A DNA stretch of 64,000 nucleotides from NCBI RefSeq assembly GCF_000411975.1, contig NZ_ASXG01000073.1:1-64000 (forward strand). The letters run 5' to 3'. Shown piece by piece: positions 7,934-15,774 of the stretch (the first letter of the stretch is position 1; each line of letters opens with the position of its first letter). The notes under the pieces were generated by a model. That model saw nothing but the letters and a program-made list of their open reading frames with translations. It was not told the origin of the DNA and did not search any database. The DNA comes from Amycolatopsis orientalis DSM 43388. GTDB taxonomy: Bacteria > Actinomycetota > Actinomycetes > Mycobacteriales > Pseudonocardiaceae. A program made the translations under genes and the position numbers.

Positions 7934-9985
7934 ATGATTTCCCCGGACAACCCGTTCGCCGTCCCCAGCGACCTGCCGTACGAGCTGCCGCCGTTCGACC
8001 GCATCTCCGACGAGCACTACCGGCCCGCCTTCGAGGCCGGGCTCGCCGAGCACGCCGCCGACGTGGAGCGGATCGCCGACGACCCGGCCGAGCCGACCTT
8101 CGAGAACACGATCGCGGCGCTCGAGCGGGCCGGCGCGTTGCTGACCCGGGTGTCCGGAACCTTCTTCAACATCTCGAGCTCGAACGCGACGGACGAGATC
8201 CAGGAGATCCAGGCCGAGCTGGCCCCGAAGCTGGCCGCGCACGCGGACGCGATCCACCTCAACCCGCGGCTGTTCGCCCGCATCGACGCGCTGTACCGCA
8301 ATCGCGCGGAGCTGGGCTTGAACCCGGAGGAGCTGCGGTTGCTGGAGCGCCGGTACACCGACTTCAGCCGCGCGGGCGCCGGGCTGCCCGAGGAGGACCA
8401 GGCGAAGCTGCGCGCGCTCAACGAGCAGCTTTCGACGCTGCAGACCCGTTTCTCCCAGAACTTGCTGCGGGACACCAACGATCTCGCGGTCGTGCTCGAC
8501 GACGCCTCGGAGCTGGCCGGGCTCGGCGAAAGCGCGATCGCGGCGGCGGCGCAGACGGCGGCCGAACGCGGTCTCGAAGGCAAGTACGTGCTGACCCTGA
8601 CGCTGCCCACCGCGCAGGCGGCCGTGGCGTCGCTGGAAAACCGCGCGGTGCGCGAGCGCGTCTTCACCGCTTCGGTGTCGCGTGGCAACCGCGGCAACGA
8701 ATACGACAACAACGCGATCGTCGAGGAGATCACGCGGCTGCGCGCGGAACGGGCCGCGCTGCTGGGCTACCCGAACCACGCGGCGTACGTGATCGCGGAC
8801 GAGACGGCCAAGACCGTCGAGGCCGCCGGCGGACTGCTGGAGCGGCTCGCGCCGGTGGCGGTGGCGAACGCGCGCACCGAGGCGGCGGAACTGCAGCAGC
8901 TGCTGGAAGCGGACGTGCCGGGAGCGACGCTGCAGCCGTGGGACTGGGCGTACTACGCCTCGAAGGTGGAGCGCGAGCGGTTCCAGCTGGACACCGCGGC
9001 GCTGCGGCCGTACTTCGAACTGGACCGAGTACTGCACGACGGCGTGTTCACGGCCGCGAACCGGTTGTACGGCTTGACTTTCACCGAACGGCACGACCTG
9101 CCGAAGTACCACCCGCAGGTGCGGATCTTCGAGGTCTTCGACGCCGACGGCAGCGGGCTCGGCCTGTTCCTGATGGACTACTACACCCGCGATTCCAAGC
9201 GCGGCGGCGCGTGGATGAACAACTTCGTGGACCAGTCGCGGCTGCTGGGGCGGCGCACGGTGGTGGTCAACGTGCTGAACGTGACCAAACCGCGCGAGGG
9301 AGAGCCGACGCTGCTCTCGCTCGACGAGGTGCGCACCGCGTTCCACGAATTCGGGCACGCGCTGCACTCGCTGCTGTCCAGCGTCGAGTTCCCGACCTTC
9401 ACCGGCACCAACGTGCCGCGCGACTTCGTCGAGTACCCGTCGCAGGTCAACGAGATGTGGATGCTGTGGCCGGAAATCCTGGCCAACTACGCCAAGCACC
9501 ACGAGACGGGGGAGCCGTTGCCGGCCGGCCAGGTCGAGCTGCTGGAGGCCGCGCAGCAGTACGGCGAAGGCTTCCGCACCACCGAGTACCTCGCCGCGGC
9601 GCTGCTCGACCTCGCGTGGCACCGGCTCGGCCCGGACGACCGGGTGGAGGACGTGCAGCGGTTCGAGGCCGAGGCGCTGGAAAAGGCGGGCGTGGCACTG
9701 GAAAGCGTCCCGCCGCGCTACCGGACGACATACTTCAACCACGTTTTCGCGGGCGGCTACAGCGCCGGGTACTACTCCTACATCTGGAGCGAGGTGCTCG
9801 ACGCGGACACCGTCGAGTGGTTCACCGAGAACGGCGGCCTGAAGCGGGAGAACGGCGACCACTTCCGCGCGACCCTGCTCGGCCGCGGCGGCAGCGTCGA
9901 CCCGATGGAGGCCTTCGCGACCTTCCGCGGCCGCGCGCCGGAAATCGAGCCGCTGCTGAAGCGGCGGGGGCTGTCGGGCGCGTAA
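7934..9985 (+). CDS. M3-family zinc oligopeptidase (Dcp/OpdA type)
   Basis: The 683-residue cytoplasmic metallopeptidase has the HEFGH zinc motif at about residues 475-479 (RTAFHEFGHALHS) and the downstream Glu ligand in the EYPSQVNEMW segment. Length matches peptidyl-dipeptidase Dcp and oligopeptidase A. It degrades short peptides released by proteases. The ATG follows AGGAG with good spacing; the longer in-frame ORF upstream is spacer. Its stop is followed 6 nt later by the first copy of the 17-bp repeat and a GC-rich hairpin. Confidence 0.93.
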   Translation: MISPDNPFAVPSDLPYELPPFDRISDEHYRPAFEAGLAEHAADVERIADDPAEPTFENTIAALERAGALLTRVSGTFFNISSSNATDEIQEIQAELAPKLAAHADAIHLNPRLFARIDALYRNRAELGLNPEELRLLERRYTDFSRAGAGLPEEDQAKLRALNEQLSTLQTRFSQNLLRDTNDLAVVLDDASELAGLGESAIAAAAQTAAERGLEGKYVLTLTLPTAQAAVASLENRAVRERVFTASVSRGNRGNEYDNNAIVEEITRLRAERAALLGYPNHAAYVIADETAKTVEAAGGLLERLAPVAVANARTEAAELQQLLEADVPGATLQPWDWAYYASKVERERFQLDTAALRPYFELDRVLHDGVFTAANRLYGLTFTERHDLPKYHPQVRIFEVFDADGSGLGLFLMDYYTRDSKRGGAWMNNFVDQSRLLGRRTVVVNVLNVTKPREGEPTLLSLDEVRTAFHEFGHALHSLLSSVEFPTFTGTNVPRDFVEYPSQVNEMWMLWPEILANYAKHHETGEPLPAGQVELLEAAQQYGEGFRTTEYLAAALLDLAWHRLGPDDRVEDVQRFEAEALEKAGVALESVPPRYRTTYFNHVFAGGYSAGYYSYIWSEVLDADTVEWFTENGGLKRENGDHFRATLLGRGGSVDPMEAFATFRGRAPEIEPLLKRRGLSGA

Positions 9986-9991
9986 GCCGAG

Positions 9992-10010
9992 TGTATAACG
10001 ACCTATACGG
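9992..10010 (+). repeat. 3'-end repeat, copy 1
   Basis: TGTATAACGACCTATACGG begins 6 nt after the M3 peptidase stop. The core has inverted arms GTATA/TATAC around a 6-nt centre. Identical or near-identical copies follow the stops of two further plus-strand genes at 13375 and 16836. Function unknown. Confidence 0.8.
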
Positions 10011-10035
10011 CGGGGCTGGATTGACCGGCCCCGCC
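10009..10035 (+). terminator. hairpin after M3 peptidase
   Basis: GGCGGGGC pairs with GCCCCGCC around an 11-nt loop. No U-tract follows, so it is a probable rather than certain terminator. Confidence 0.5.
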
Positions 10036-10206
10036 GTGTGGCGTCCGGCCGGAGAACCTCGCTGACGCGCGCCGCTGACCTGCGCGAACCTGCTTCTTCG
10101 TCGAATCCGCTGACGTGCGGGCCCGGGATTCGGTGGATCCGACGAAGCCGCGGAGGGGGTGCCTGACCGCACAATGCGGCGTCGCCGAATCAAGGAGGAT
10201 CCGACG

Positions 10207-11457
10207 GTGAGCATGGGCAGTTCCGCGGCGGGCGTGCGGCGGACCGAACGGACCACGTTGGCGCTGCTGGTCGGCGTCTTCATCATCGACTACATCGACC
10301 GCGTGATGATCGCGGTCGCGCTGCCGTTGATCGGCGCGGAATTCGGGCTGTCCAAGACCACGCAGGGGCTGGTCGTTTCCGCGTTCGCGATCGCCTACCT
10401 GGTCGGGCAGATGCCCGGCGGACTGCTCGCCGACCGCGTGGGCGCGCGGCCGTTGCTGGTGATTTCCCTGGCGGCCTGGTCGGTGTTCACCGCGGCCACC
10501 GGGTTCGCGCCCGGGCTGGTCGTGCTGCTGGTGCTGCGGGCGGCGTTCGGGTTCGCGCAGGCGCTGTTTCCCGGCGCGGCGTTCAAGGCGCTGGCCGAGC
10601 GCACGACGCAGGAGGGCCGCAGCCGCGGCGCGGGACTGCTGCTGGCGTCCAACTCGGTCGGGGCCGGGCTCGGCCCGCTGCTGGTCGCGCCGCTCGTGGT
10701 GGCCGTGGGCTGGCGGCACACGTTCTGGATCGTCGCGGTGGCCGGGCTGCTCGTCGGGCTGGCGTTGTGGCGGCTGCTGCCGGCGCCGCTGCCGCGCGAG
10801 CTGACCGAACCCGAAGCGCGCGTCGCCCCGGTGAAGGTGCCCGTGTCGCGGGTGCTGCGGAACCGGCTGGTGATCCGCTGTGCGGTGATGTTCGCCTGCT
10901 TCAACATGCTGGCTTACGGGATGATCACCTGGGTCCCGTCGTACCTGGTCGAGACCAAGGGCCTGTCGCTGGTCGCGGCGGGGGTCTCGGCGGCGATCCC
11001 GCAGCTGGTCAGCGCGGCGGCGGTGCTGATCGGCGGCTGGCTGATGAGCCGGTACTTCGACCACCGCCCGCGCTGGCTCGTGGTGCCCGCGCTCGTCGCC
11101 GCGGCCGGGGTGCTCGTCGCGATGCTGCTGTCGGATTCGGCGACCGGGTTCACCGTGCTGCAGACGGTCGCGATGTTCATCAGCGGCCTCGCCTCGATCG
11201 GCATCGTCGGACTCCCGCTGCGGGTGCTGCCGCGCGACCTCGTCGGCGCGGGGATGGGCCTGGTCAACACCGGCGGCCAGCTCGCCGGCGTGCTCGCGCC
11301 GCTGGTGATGGGCTGGCTGGCGGACCGGTTCGGGTTCGCCGCGGCGTTCGGCTTCCTGGCGGTGTCGACGCTGGCCGCCGCGGCGATCTCGCTGACCACC
11401 CGGTCGACGAAGCTTTCGCTCGGCGCGCCGGCTCCGGCGAAGGAGCAGGTGGGCTGA
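10207..11457 (+). CDS. MFS transporter, anion:cation symporter-like
   Basis: The 416-residue, 12-helix transporter starts at GTG 10207 behind a textbook AAGGAGG at 10192-10198. The first helices carry IIDYIDRVMIAVALPLIG and GQMPGGLLADRVGARP (loop 2-3 motif), resembling the ACS family that imports organic acids or sugar acids by proton symport. The second half repeats the pattern (GMGLVNTGGQLAG). No adjacent catabolic gene indicates a substrate; the chitinase downstream has its own regulated promoter after a strong terminator. Confidence 0.85.
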   Translation: MSMGSSAAGVRRTERTTLALLVGVFIIDYIDRVMIAVALPLIGAEFGLSKTTQGLVVSAFAIAYLVGQMPGGLLADRVGARPLLVISLAAWSVFTAATGFAPGLVVLLVLRAAFGFAQALFPGAAFKALAERTTQEGRSRGAGLLLASNSVGAGLGPLLVAPLVVAVGWRHTFWIVAVAGLLVGLALWRLLPAPLPRELTEPEARVAPVKVPVSRVLRNRLVIRCAVMFACFNMLAYGMITWVPSYLVETKGLSLVAAGVSAAIPQLVSAAAVLIGGWLMSRYFDHRPRWLVVPALVAAAGVLVAMLLSDSATGFTVLQTVAMFISGLASIGIVGLPLRVLPRDLVGAGMGLVNTGGQLAGVLAPLVMGWLADRFGFAAAFGFLAVSTLAAAAISLTTRSTKLSLGAPAPAKEQVG

Positions 11458-11458
11458 T

Positions 11459-11493
11459 CCGCTGGGGGCTGGTGGTCCGCCAGCCCCCAGCGG
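11459..11493 (+). terminator. strong hairpin after MFS gene
   Basis: A perfect 14-bp stem, CCGCTGGGGGCTGG paired with CCAGCCCCCAGCGG, starts at the stop codon and separates the transporter from the chitinase promoter. Confidence 0.75.
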
Positions 11494-11528
11494 CGCCCGA
11501 CGATCCGACCCGGCCGTTCGGCCGCATT

Positions 11529-11544
11529 AGTGGTCTAGACCTTG
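11529..11544 (+). promoter_or_regulatory. DasR-type (dre) operator before chitinase
   Basis: AGTGGTCTAGACCTTG matches 13 of 16 positions of the DasR-responsive element consensus described in Streptomyces, with the TGGTCTAGACC core intact. It overlaps a TTGACA -35 element (11542-11547). DasR represses chitin and N-acetylglucosamine genes until amino-sugar phosphates accumulate. The same core occurs before the LPMO gene at 63821. Confidence 0.75.
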
Positions 11545-11570
11545 ACAGGTGACTGGTCCAGTCCAATTCT
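11542..11570 (+). promoter_or_regulatory. chitinase promoter with second palindrome
   Basis: TTGACA, a 17-nt spacer and AATTCT form a plausible -35/-10 pair. The spacer contains a second perfect palindrome, GACTGG-T-CCAGTC (11551-11563), which resembles a degenerate dre site. Repressor binding at either site would block RNA polymerase. Confidence 0.6.
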
Positions 11571-11633
11571 GGGAAGGTTCCGGCCGTGCGCCGCCGCGCC
11601 GCACGGCCCCCTTTTCCCGGCACTGGAGCCCGC

Positions 11634-13370
11634 ATGCGACGAAGAAGCCGCTTGTCCCGATTGTCCGCTGTCCTGGCCGCCGCGGCGGCTCCGCTCGGGG
11701 TGCTGGTCGTCACTGCGGCGCCCGCGCACGCCGCGACCCCGCTGCCGAACCACGTGTTCGCGCCCTACTTCGAGTCCTGGAACGGGCAGAGCCCGGCGGC
11801 GATGGCCCAGGAGGCCGGCGTCAAGCATCTGACGATGGCGTTCCTGCAGACCGCGTCGTCGGGTTCGTGCACCGTGCTCTGGAACGGCGACGCCGGCATG
11901 CCGGTGGCGGATTCGACGTTCGGCGCGGACTTCCGCACCATCCGCTCGCGCGGCGGGGACGTGATCCCGTCGTTCGGCGGCTACACCGCGGACCACGACG
12001 GCACCGAGATCGCCGACAGCTGCGCGAACGTCGACCAGATCGCGGCCGCGTACGAATCGCTGATCACCACCTACGACGTGCCGCGCCTGGACATGGACAT
12101 CGAGGACAACTCGCTGACCAACTCGGCCGGCATCGACCGCCGCAACAAGGCGATCAAGAAGGTCCAGGACTGGGCCGCGGCCAACGGGCGCCAGCTGCAG
12201 ATCTCCTACACCCTGCCGACCACCACGACCGGCCTGGCCAGCGCGCTGGACGTGCTGCGGAACGCGGTTTCCAACGGGGCCAAGGTCGACGTGGTCAATC
12301 TGATGACCTTCGACTACTACGACAACGCCAGCCACGAGATGGCGCAGGACACCCAGACGGCCGCGGCCGGACTGGTGTCGCAGCTGGCGTCGCTGTATCC
12401 GGACAAGACGCAGCAACAGCTGTGGGGGATGGTCGGCATCACCGAGATGCCGGGCATCGACGACTTCGGCGCGGCCGAAACGTTCACCACGGCGGACGCG
12501 GTGGCGGTCTACAACTGGGCCGTGTCCAAGGGCATCAACCTGCTGTCGTTCTGGGCGCTCCAACGAGACAACGGCAGCTGCCCGGGCACCGGAGCGCAGG
12601 ACACCTGTTCCGGCATTCCGCAGGACACCTGGTACTTCAGCCACACCTTCGCCCCGTTCACCGGCGGAACCCCGCAGCCGGGCAACGACTTCTCGGTGTC
12701 GGCGAGCCCGGCCTCGGCTTCGGTCGACCCGGGCGGTTCGGCGACCGGCAAGGTGACCACCGCGGTGACTTCCGGTGCCGCGCAACAGATTTCGCTCTCG
12801 GTGAGCGGCGCGCCGGGTGGCGTGACCGCGTCGGTCAGCCCGGCGACGGTCAAGGCAGGGGAGAGCGCGAACCTGTCGATCACGACGACCGCCGCGACGC
12901 AGCCCGGCGTGTACCCGCTGACCATCACCGGCTCGGTCGCGGGAGGCGGGAGTCACTCGGCGACGTATACGTTGACTGTCAACGGAACCAGCCCGACCGG
13001 CAGCGTCGTCAACGGCAACTTCGAGACCGGGGCACTGAGCCCGTGGACCGGCGGGACGATCGTGTCCTCGCCAGTGCACTCGGGCAACCACGCGCTGCAG
13101 GTGTCGCCGACGGCGTCGACCACTGGGGAAGCGGCGCAGAACCTGACGCTCGCGCCGAACCACGCGTACACGCTGACGGCGTGGGTCCAGGGCGGATACG
13201 CCTACGCGGGCGTCCGCGGGGGAGCGACAGCCAGTTCGTGGACCTCCAACTCCAGCTGGACCAAACTGACCATCCCGTTCACGACCGGCTCGTCCGGCGC
13301 GGTGACGGTGTACGTCCACGGCTGGTACGGCCAAAGCCCGATCTATGCGGACGACATTTCGGTCAGCTGA
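11634..13370 (+). CDS. secreted GH18 chitinase with C-terminal binding modules
   Basis: The 578-residue protein starts at ATG 11634 behind GGAG (11625-11628); a GTG at 11586 is an alternative. Residues 1-33 are a signal peptide ending AHA. The GH18 catalytic domain spans about 36-345 and contains LDMDIED, with Asp153, Asp155 and the acid Glu157, plus NLMTFDYYD. An Ig-like or Fn3-like domain (about 355-450) and a beta-sandwich carbohydrate-binding module (about 455-578, NGNFETGALSPW) follow. It hydrolyses chitin outside the cell. The dre-type operator upstream ties expression to chitin products. Confidence 0.92.
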   Translation: MRRRSRLSRLSAVLAAAAAPLGVLVVTAAPAHAATPLPNHVFAPYFESWNGQSPAAMAQEAGVKHLTMAFLQTASSGSCTVLWNGDAGMPVADSTFGADFRTIRSRGGDVIPSFGGYTADHDGTEIADSCANVDQIAAAYESLITTYDVPRLDMDIEDNSLTNSAGIDRRNKAIKKVQDWAAANGRQLQISYTLPTTTTGLASALDVLRNAVSNGAKVDVVNLMTFDYYDNASHEMAQDTQTAAAGLVSQLASLYPDKTQQQLWGMVGITEMPGIDDFGAAETFTTADAVAVYNWAVSKGINLLSFWALQRDNGSCPGTGAQDTCSGIPQDTWYFSHTFAPFTGGTPQPGNDFSVSASPASASVDPGGSATGKVTTAVTSGAAQQISLSVSGAPGGVTASVSPATVKAGESANLSITTTAATQPGVYPLTITGSVAGGGSHSATYTLTVNGTSPTGSVVNGNFETGALSPWTGGTIVSSPVHSGNHALQVSPTASTTGEAAQNLTLAPNHAYTLTAWVQGGYAYAGVRGGATASSWTSNSSWTKLTIPFTTGSSGAVTVYVHGWYGQSPIYADDISVS

Positions 13371-13374
13371 TTAG

Positions 13375-13391
13375 TGTATAACGACGTATAC
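13375..13391 (+). repeat. 3'-end repeat, copy 2
   Basis: TGTATAACGACGTATAC starts 4 nt after the chitinase stop and differs from copies 1 and 3 by one centre base. Extended arms TGTATA/TATACA are perfect here. A long terminator hairpin starts immediately after it. Confidence 0.8.
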
Positions 13392-13430
13392 AGTTGGGCT
13401 CGAGGCGATTTGCTCGCCTCGAGCCCAACT
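13392..13430 (+). terminator. 17-bp stem terminator
   Basis: A perfect 17-bp stem with a 5-nt TTTGC loop (13392-13408 paired with 13414-13430) is followed by TTC. It ends the chitinase transcript and could also serve the minus-strand gene at 13451-14040. Confidence 0.85.
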
Positions 13431-13450
13431 TTCGGTCCCAGGCAAAGAGC

Positions 13451-14040
13451 TCAGGAGGTGCCGAGGGCAGGCTCGTCGCCGGTCCGTGCACTCGGTGCCT
13501 CCGCCGCCGCGTGGCGGGCAACGACGTCCGCGACCTTCGCGCACGTTTCGTCCGGGTCGAGGTGTTCGGTGTCGAGCACCGTGCACTGTGGACGGAGCGG
13601 CAGGTACTCCGCGACGTGGTCGTGAATCCGGTCGAGCAGGACCGGACCGCCCAGTTCGGCCATCGCGTCGGACGCCGCGTGTTCGCCGCGCGCGGCGAAC
13701 ACGCGCCTTCGCCTGCGGCCGGGGTGCGGCGAGCATGATCTCGACATACTCGCCACCGGCCGCGCGGGCCGCCTCCTCGAACCGCTCGGCCTGCTCGACG
13801 CGGGTCACCAGCTGCGGCAGGACGACGTCGTGCCCGGCCAGGTGTGTTTCCGCCATGGCGAGGGCGAGCCGTCGCCATGGCGGGCAGCGTGTCCCAGAAC
13901 GCGGTCCGCCAGCCGCCGATCATCGTCACCACCTGGTCGGCGTCGAGATCGAGTACTCCCGGGTGAAGATCGGCGTACCGCCGAGCGACGGTGGATTTCC
14001 CGATGCCGCTGGGGCCGTTGAGGTGGATCAGCCGGGCCAT
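13451..14040 (-). pseudogene. P-loop AAA/shikimate-kinase-like ATPase, frameshifted
   Basis: The N-terminus has a Walker A motif, GPSGIGKST, then ADLHPGVLDLDADQV, typical of AAA_33 small-molecule kinases. The reading then breaks twice. Near 13864 an extra base in a C-run moves the frame to the AETHLAGHDVVLPQLV section. Near 13700 the frame moves again to VFAARGEHAASDAMAELGG and LDTEHLDPDETCAKV, ending at 13451. Concatenated, the three pieces make one protein of about 195 residues. The first break is in a homopolymer, so sequencing error is as likely as true decay. Confidence 0.65.
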
Positions 14041-14049
14041 GCGCCGACC

Positions 14050-14869
14050 CTAGCGGTGCAGCGGATGCCAGCGCCCGTCGCGGACGTGCCCGAAGACCAC
14101 GTCGGCGAAGTGATTTCCGAAGCCGATCGTGCCGGGTTCGGCCAGTTCGGCGACGAGCTTCCGGCGATGGCTGGCCGCCTCGACCGGATCGTGGTTGTAC
14201 CCGCAGGACCAGCCGGGGTTTTCGATCTGCACCGGCGAATGCACGGCGTCGCCGAACGTGATCAGCCGTTGGCCGCCGTCGGTGATGACGTACTCGGCGT
14301 GCCCTGGGGTGTGCCCGGCGGCGAAGCGCACCCGGACGCCGGGGGAACACCTCCTGGCCGTCCTCGATCATGCGGACCCGCGGTGCCATCGCCTCGGTTT
14401 CGCCGGACAGCGCGCGTTGTTCCCACTCGGGCACCGGAATCAGGTATTCGGCCTGAGTGAATGCCGCCTGCGCTGCCCAGTCGATGTGGTCGGAGTGCAG
14501 GTGCGTGAACGCCACCGCCTGAAGGTCTTCCGGTTTGCGCCCGAGCGCGGCCAGGTTGTCGAGCAACGCGCCGCCGTACAGCACGCCGTTCGGTGCGTCG
14601 GGCTCGGCGGGTACCGACTGCGGTCCGAATCCGGCGTCGATCAGCAACGCCCGGCTGTCCCGTTCCACCAGGAGCCCGCCGATGCTCGCGACGAGGAACT
14701 CGTCGTCGTCCAAGTACTCGGGGTGCGTAGCCCACGTCTCGGCTGTGCTGTCGGGTAGCCAGCGGTGCGGATTCCCTTGCACCGCCCCGTCCGGCACGTA
14801 GGTCACCGTTGTCGCTCCCAGGTGGACGGAGCGCAGAGTCGCGGGTCGGCGCAGTCGGTCGTCGAGCAC
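14050..14869 (-). pseudogene. metallo-beta-lactamase-fold hydrolase, one frameshift
   Basis: The GTG start at 14869 follows AAGGAA. The zinc motif THLHSDHIDW and an upstream IDAGFG segment are those of MBL-fold lactonase-like hydrolases. The reading leaves frame at a five-base G run (14341-14345); removing one base joins IEDGQEVFP to GVRVRFAAGHTPGHAEY in the second frame, which runs to the stop at 14050. Repaired, the protein is about 272 residues, a normal length. A single homopolymer indel may be a sequencing artefact. It is divergent from a small ORF across a long inverted repeat. Confidence 0.7.
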
Positions 14870-14908
14870 GATCTCGTTTCCTTCCCTCGGTCCGCCTCGA
14901 CGATAAAG

Positions 14909-14952
14909 CATCAAGCTAGAAACATTCAATCTATAACTATTCTGGCTTGATG
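14909..14952. promoter_or_regulatory. 13-bp inverted repeat in AT-rich divergent promoter
   Basis: CATCAAGCTAGAA and TTCTGGCTTGATG are inverted copies (12 of 13) flanking an 18-nt AT-rich centre containing CTATAACTAT. This is a likely MarR/TetR-type operator between the MBL-fold gene and the small plus-strand ORF. Confidence 0.6.
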
Positions 14953-14971
14953 GAGTTGCTAGGATGGGAGC

Positions 14972-15121
14972 GTGACGAACCTCAGGCGATCGCTGCGCGA
15001 GCGGTTGCTCGAACTGCTGGCCCGGGAATCGCCGCTGGCCGGGCTCAGTCCGAAGGAGCAGCGGGTTCTGCAGGGGTTGCTGGAGCGGGCGATCGTGCCG
15101 GGCGCAGGCCGTCGAGGATGA
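14972..15121 (+). CDS. short ORF, possible regulator remnant
   Basis: The 49-residue reading frame starts at GTG 14972 behind GGGAG. The sequence is two amphipathic helices (RRSLRERLLELLARE and LSPKEQRVLQGLLERA), resembling the C-terminal dimerisation helices of MarR-family regulators, which would normally follow a DNA-binding domain. It overlaps the 3' end of the TetR gene on the other strand by 77 bp. Either this is a truncated regulator left by a rearrangement, or it is not translated. An operator-like inverted repeat lies just upstream. Confidence 0.35.
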   Translation: MTNLRRSLRERLLELLARESPLAGLSPKEQRVLQGLLERAIVPGAGRRG

Positions 15122-15683
15122 TTCGGAGGTTCCGGTGCCACTGGTCGTCGTCCGGGACGAGGCCGATCGTGTGGTCCGTTGGGATCGCCGTGGCGAGCGC
15201 GAACGGGACATCCCGCCAGTCGAGGTCGGTACGCAGCACGCCGGCTTTCTGTGCGCGCTGGACCAGCTGACGCACCGCTTTCTGCAGGCGGTTGATGTGT
15301 CCGTCGAGGTCAAGCCGTTCGCCGCGGCCGGACAAGGCGTCGTGCAGACCGCAGCTCGACGCGCGAAGCTGGACGTAGGCCTCGGCGAACTCGGCGAATC
15401 CCTGCCAAGGGTCGGGGGAGTCGAGGGCGTGCGCGGCGCGGCCGGTCATCTCGTCGATGGTGTCGACGAGGATGGCGGCGAGGAGTGCGTCCAGCGACGG
15501 GACCCGCCGGTATAGCGTCCCGAGTCCGACGCCCGCCCGCTGCGCGATGTCGCGGGTCGTGACCGCGAGCCCCAGCTCGTCGAGTGCTTCCCGGGCCGCT
15601 GCGACCAGTCGTTCGACGTTGCGTTGGGCGTCGGCACGCGGGCGGCCTTGGGCGAGCAATGCGGCGACGGCGGAGTCCGGCAT
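15045..15683 (-). CDS. TetR-family transcriptional regulator
   Basis: The 212-residue protein has the TetR helix-turn-helix near residues 35-65 (TTRDIAQRAGVGLGTLYRRV) and an all-helical C-terminal ligand domain. The last 20 residues (PARSPAPATPAEP) are low complexity and read through sequence shared with the short ORF on the other strand, suggesting that the original C-terminus was replaced. It is divergent from the Gfo/Idh-type gene. A 17-bp inverted repeat between them (15702-15757) is its likely operator. Confidence 0.87.
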   Translation of the reverse strand: MPDSAVAALLAQGRPRADAQRNVERLVAAAREALDELGLAVTTRDIAQRAGVGLGTLYRRVPSLDALLAAILVDTIDEMTGRAAHALDSPDPWQGFAEFAEAYVQLRASSCGLHDALSGRGERLDLDGHINRLQKAVRQLVQRAQKAGVLRTDLDWRDVPFALATAIPTDHTIGLVPDDDQWHRNLRIILDGLRPARSPAPATPAEPAAPSD

Positions 15684-15701
15684 TCCCGCAGTCTAACGAA
15701 G

Positions 15702-15757
15702 CGGGTCAGCTTGTTCCGGTTCTGGTAGCTTGGGCACAAGCGGAACAAGGTGACCCG
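15702..15757. promoter_or_regulatory. TetR operator, 17-bp inverted repeat
   Basis: CGGGTCAGCTTGTTCCG (15702-15718) and CGGAACAAGGTGACCCG (15741-15757) are inverted copies matching at 16 of 17 positions, centred in the 91-nt TetR/oxidoreductase intergenic region. The placement suggests joint control of both genes. Confidence 0.7.
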
Positions 15758-15774
15758 TTTACTGGAGGTGGGGC

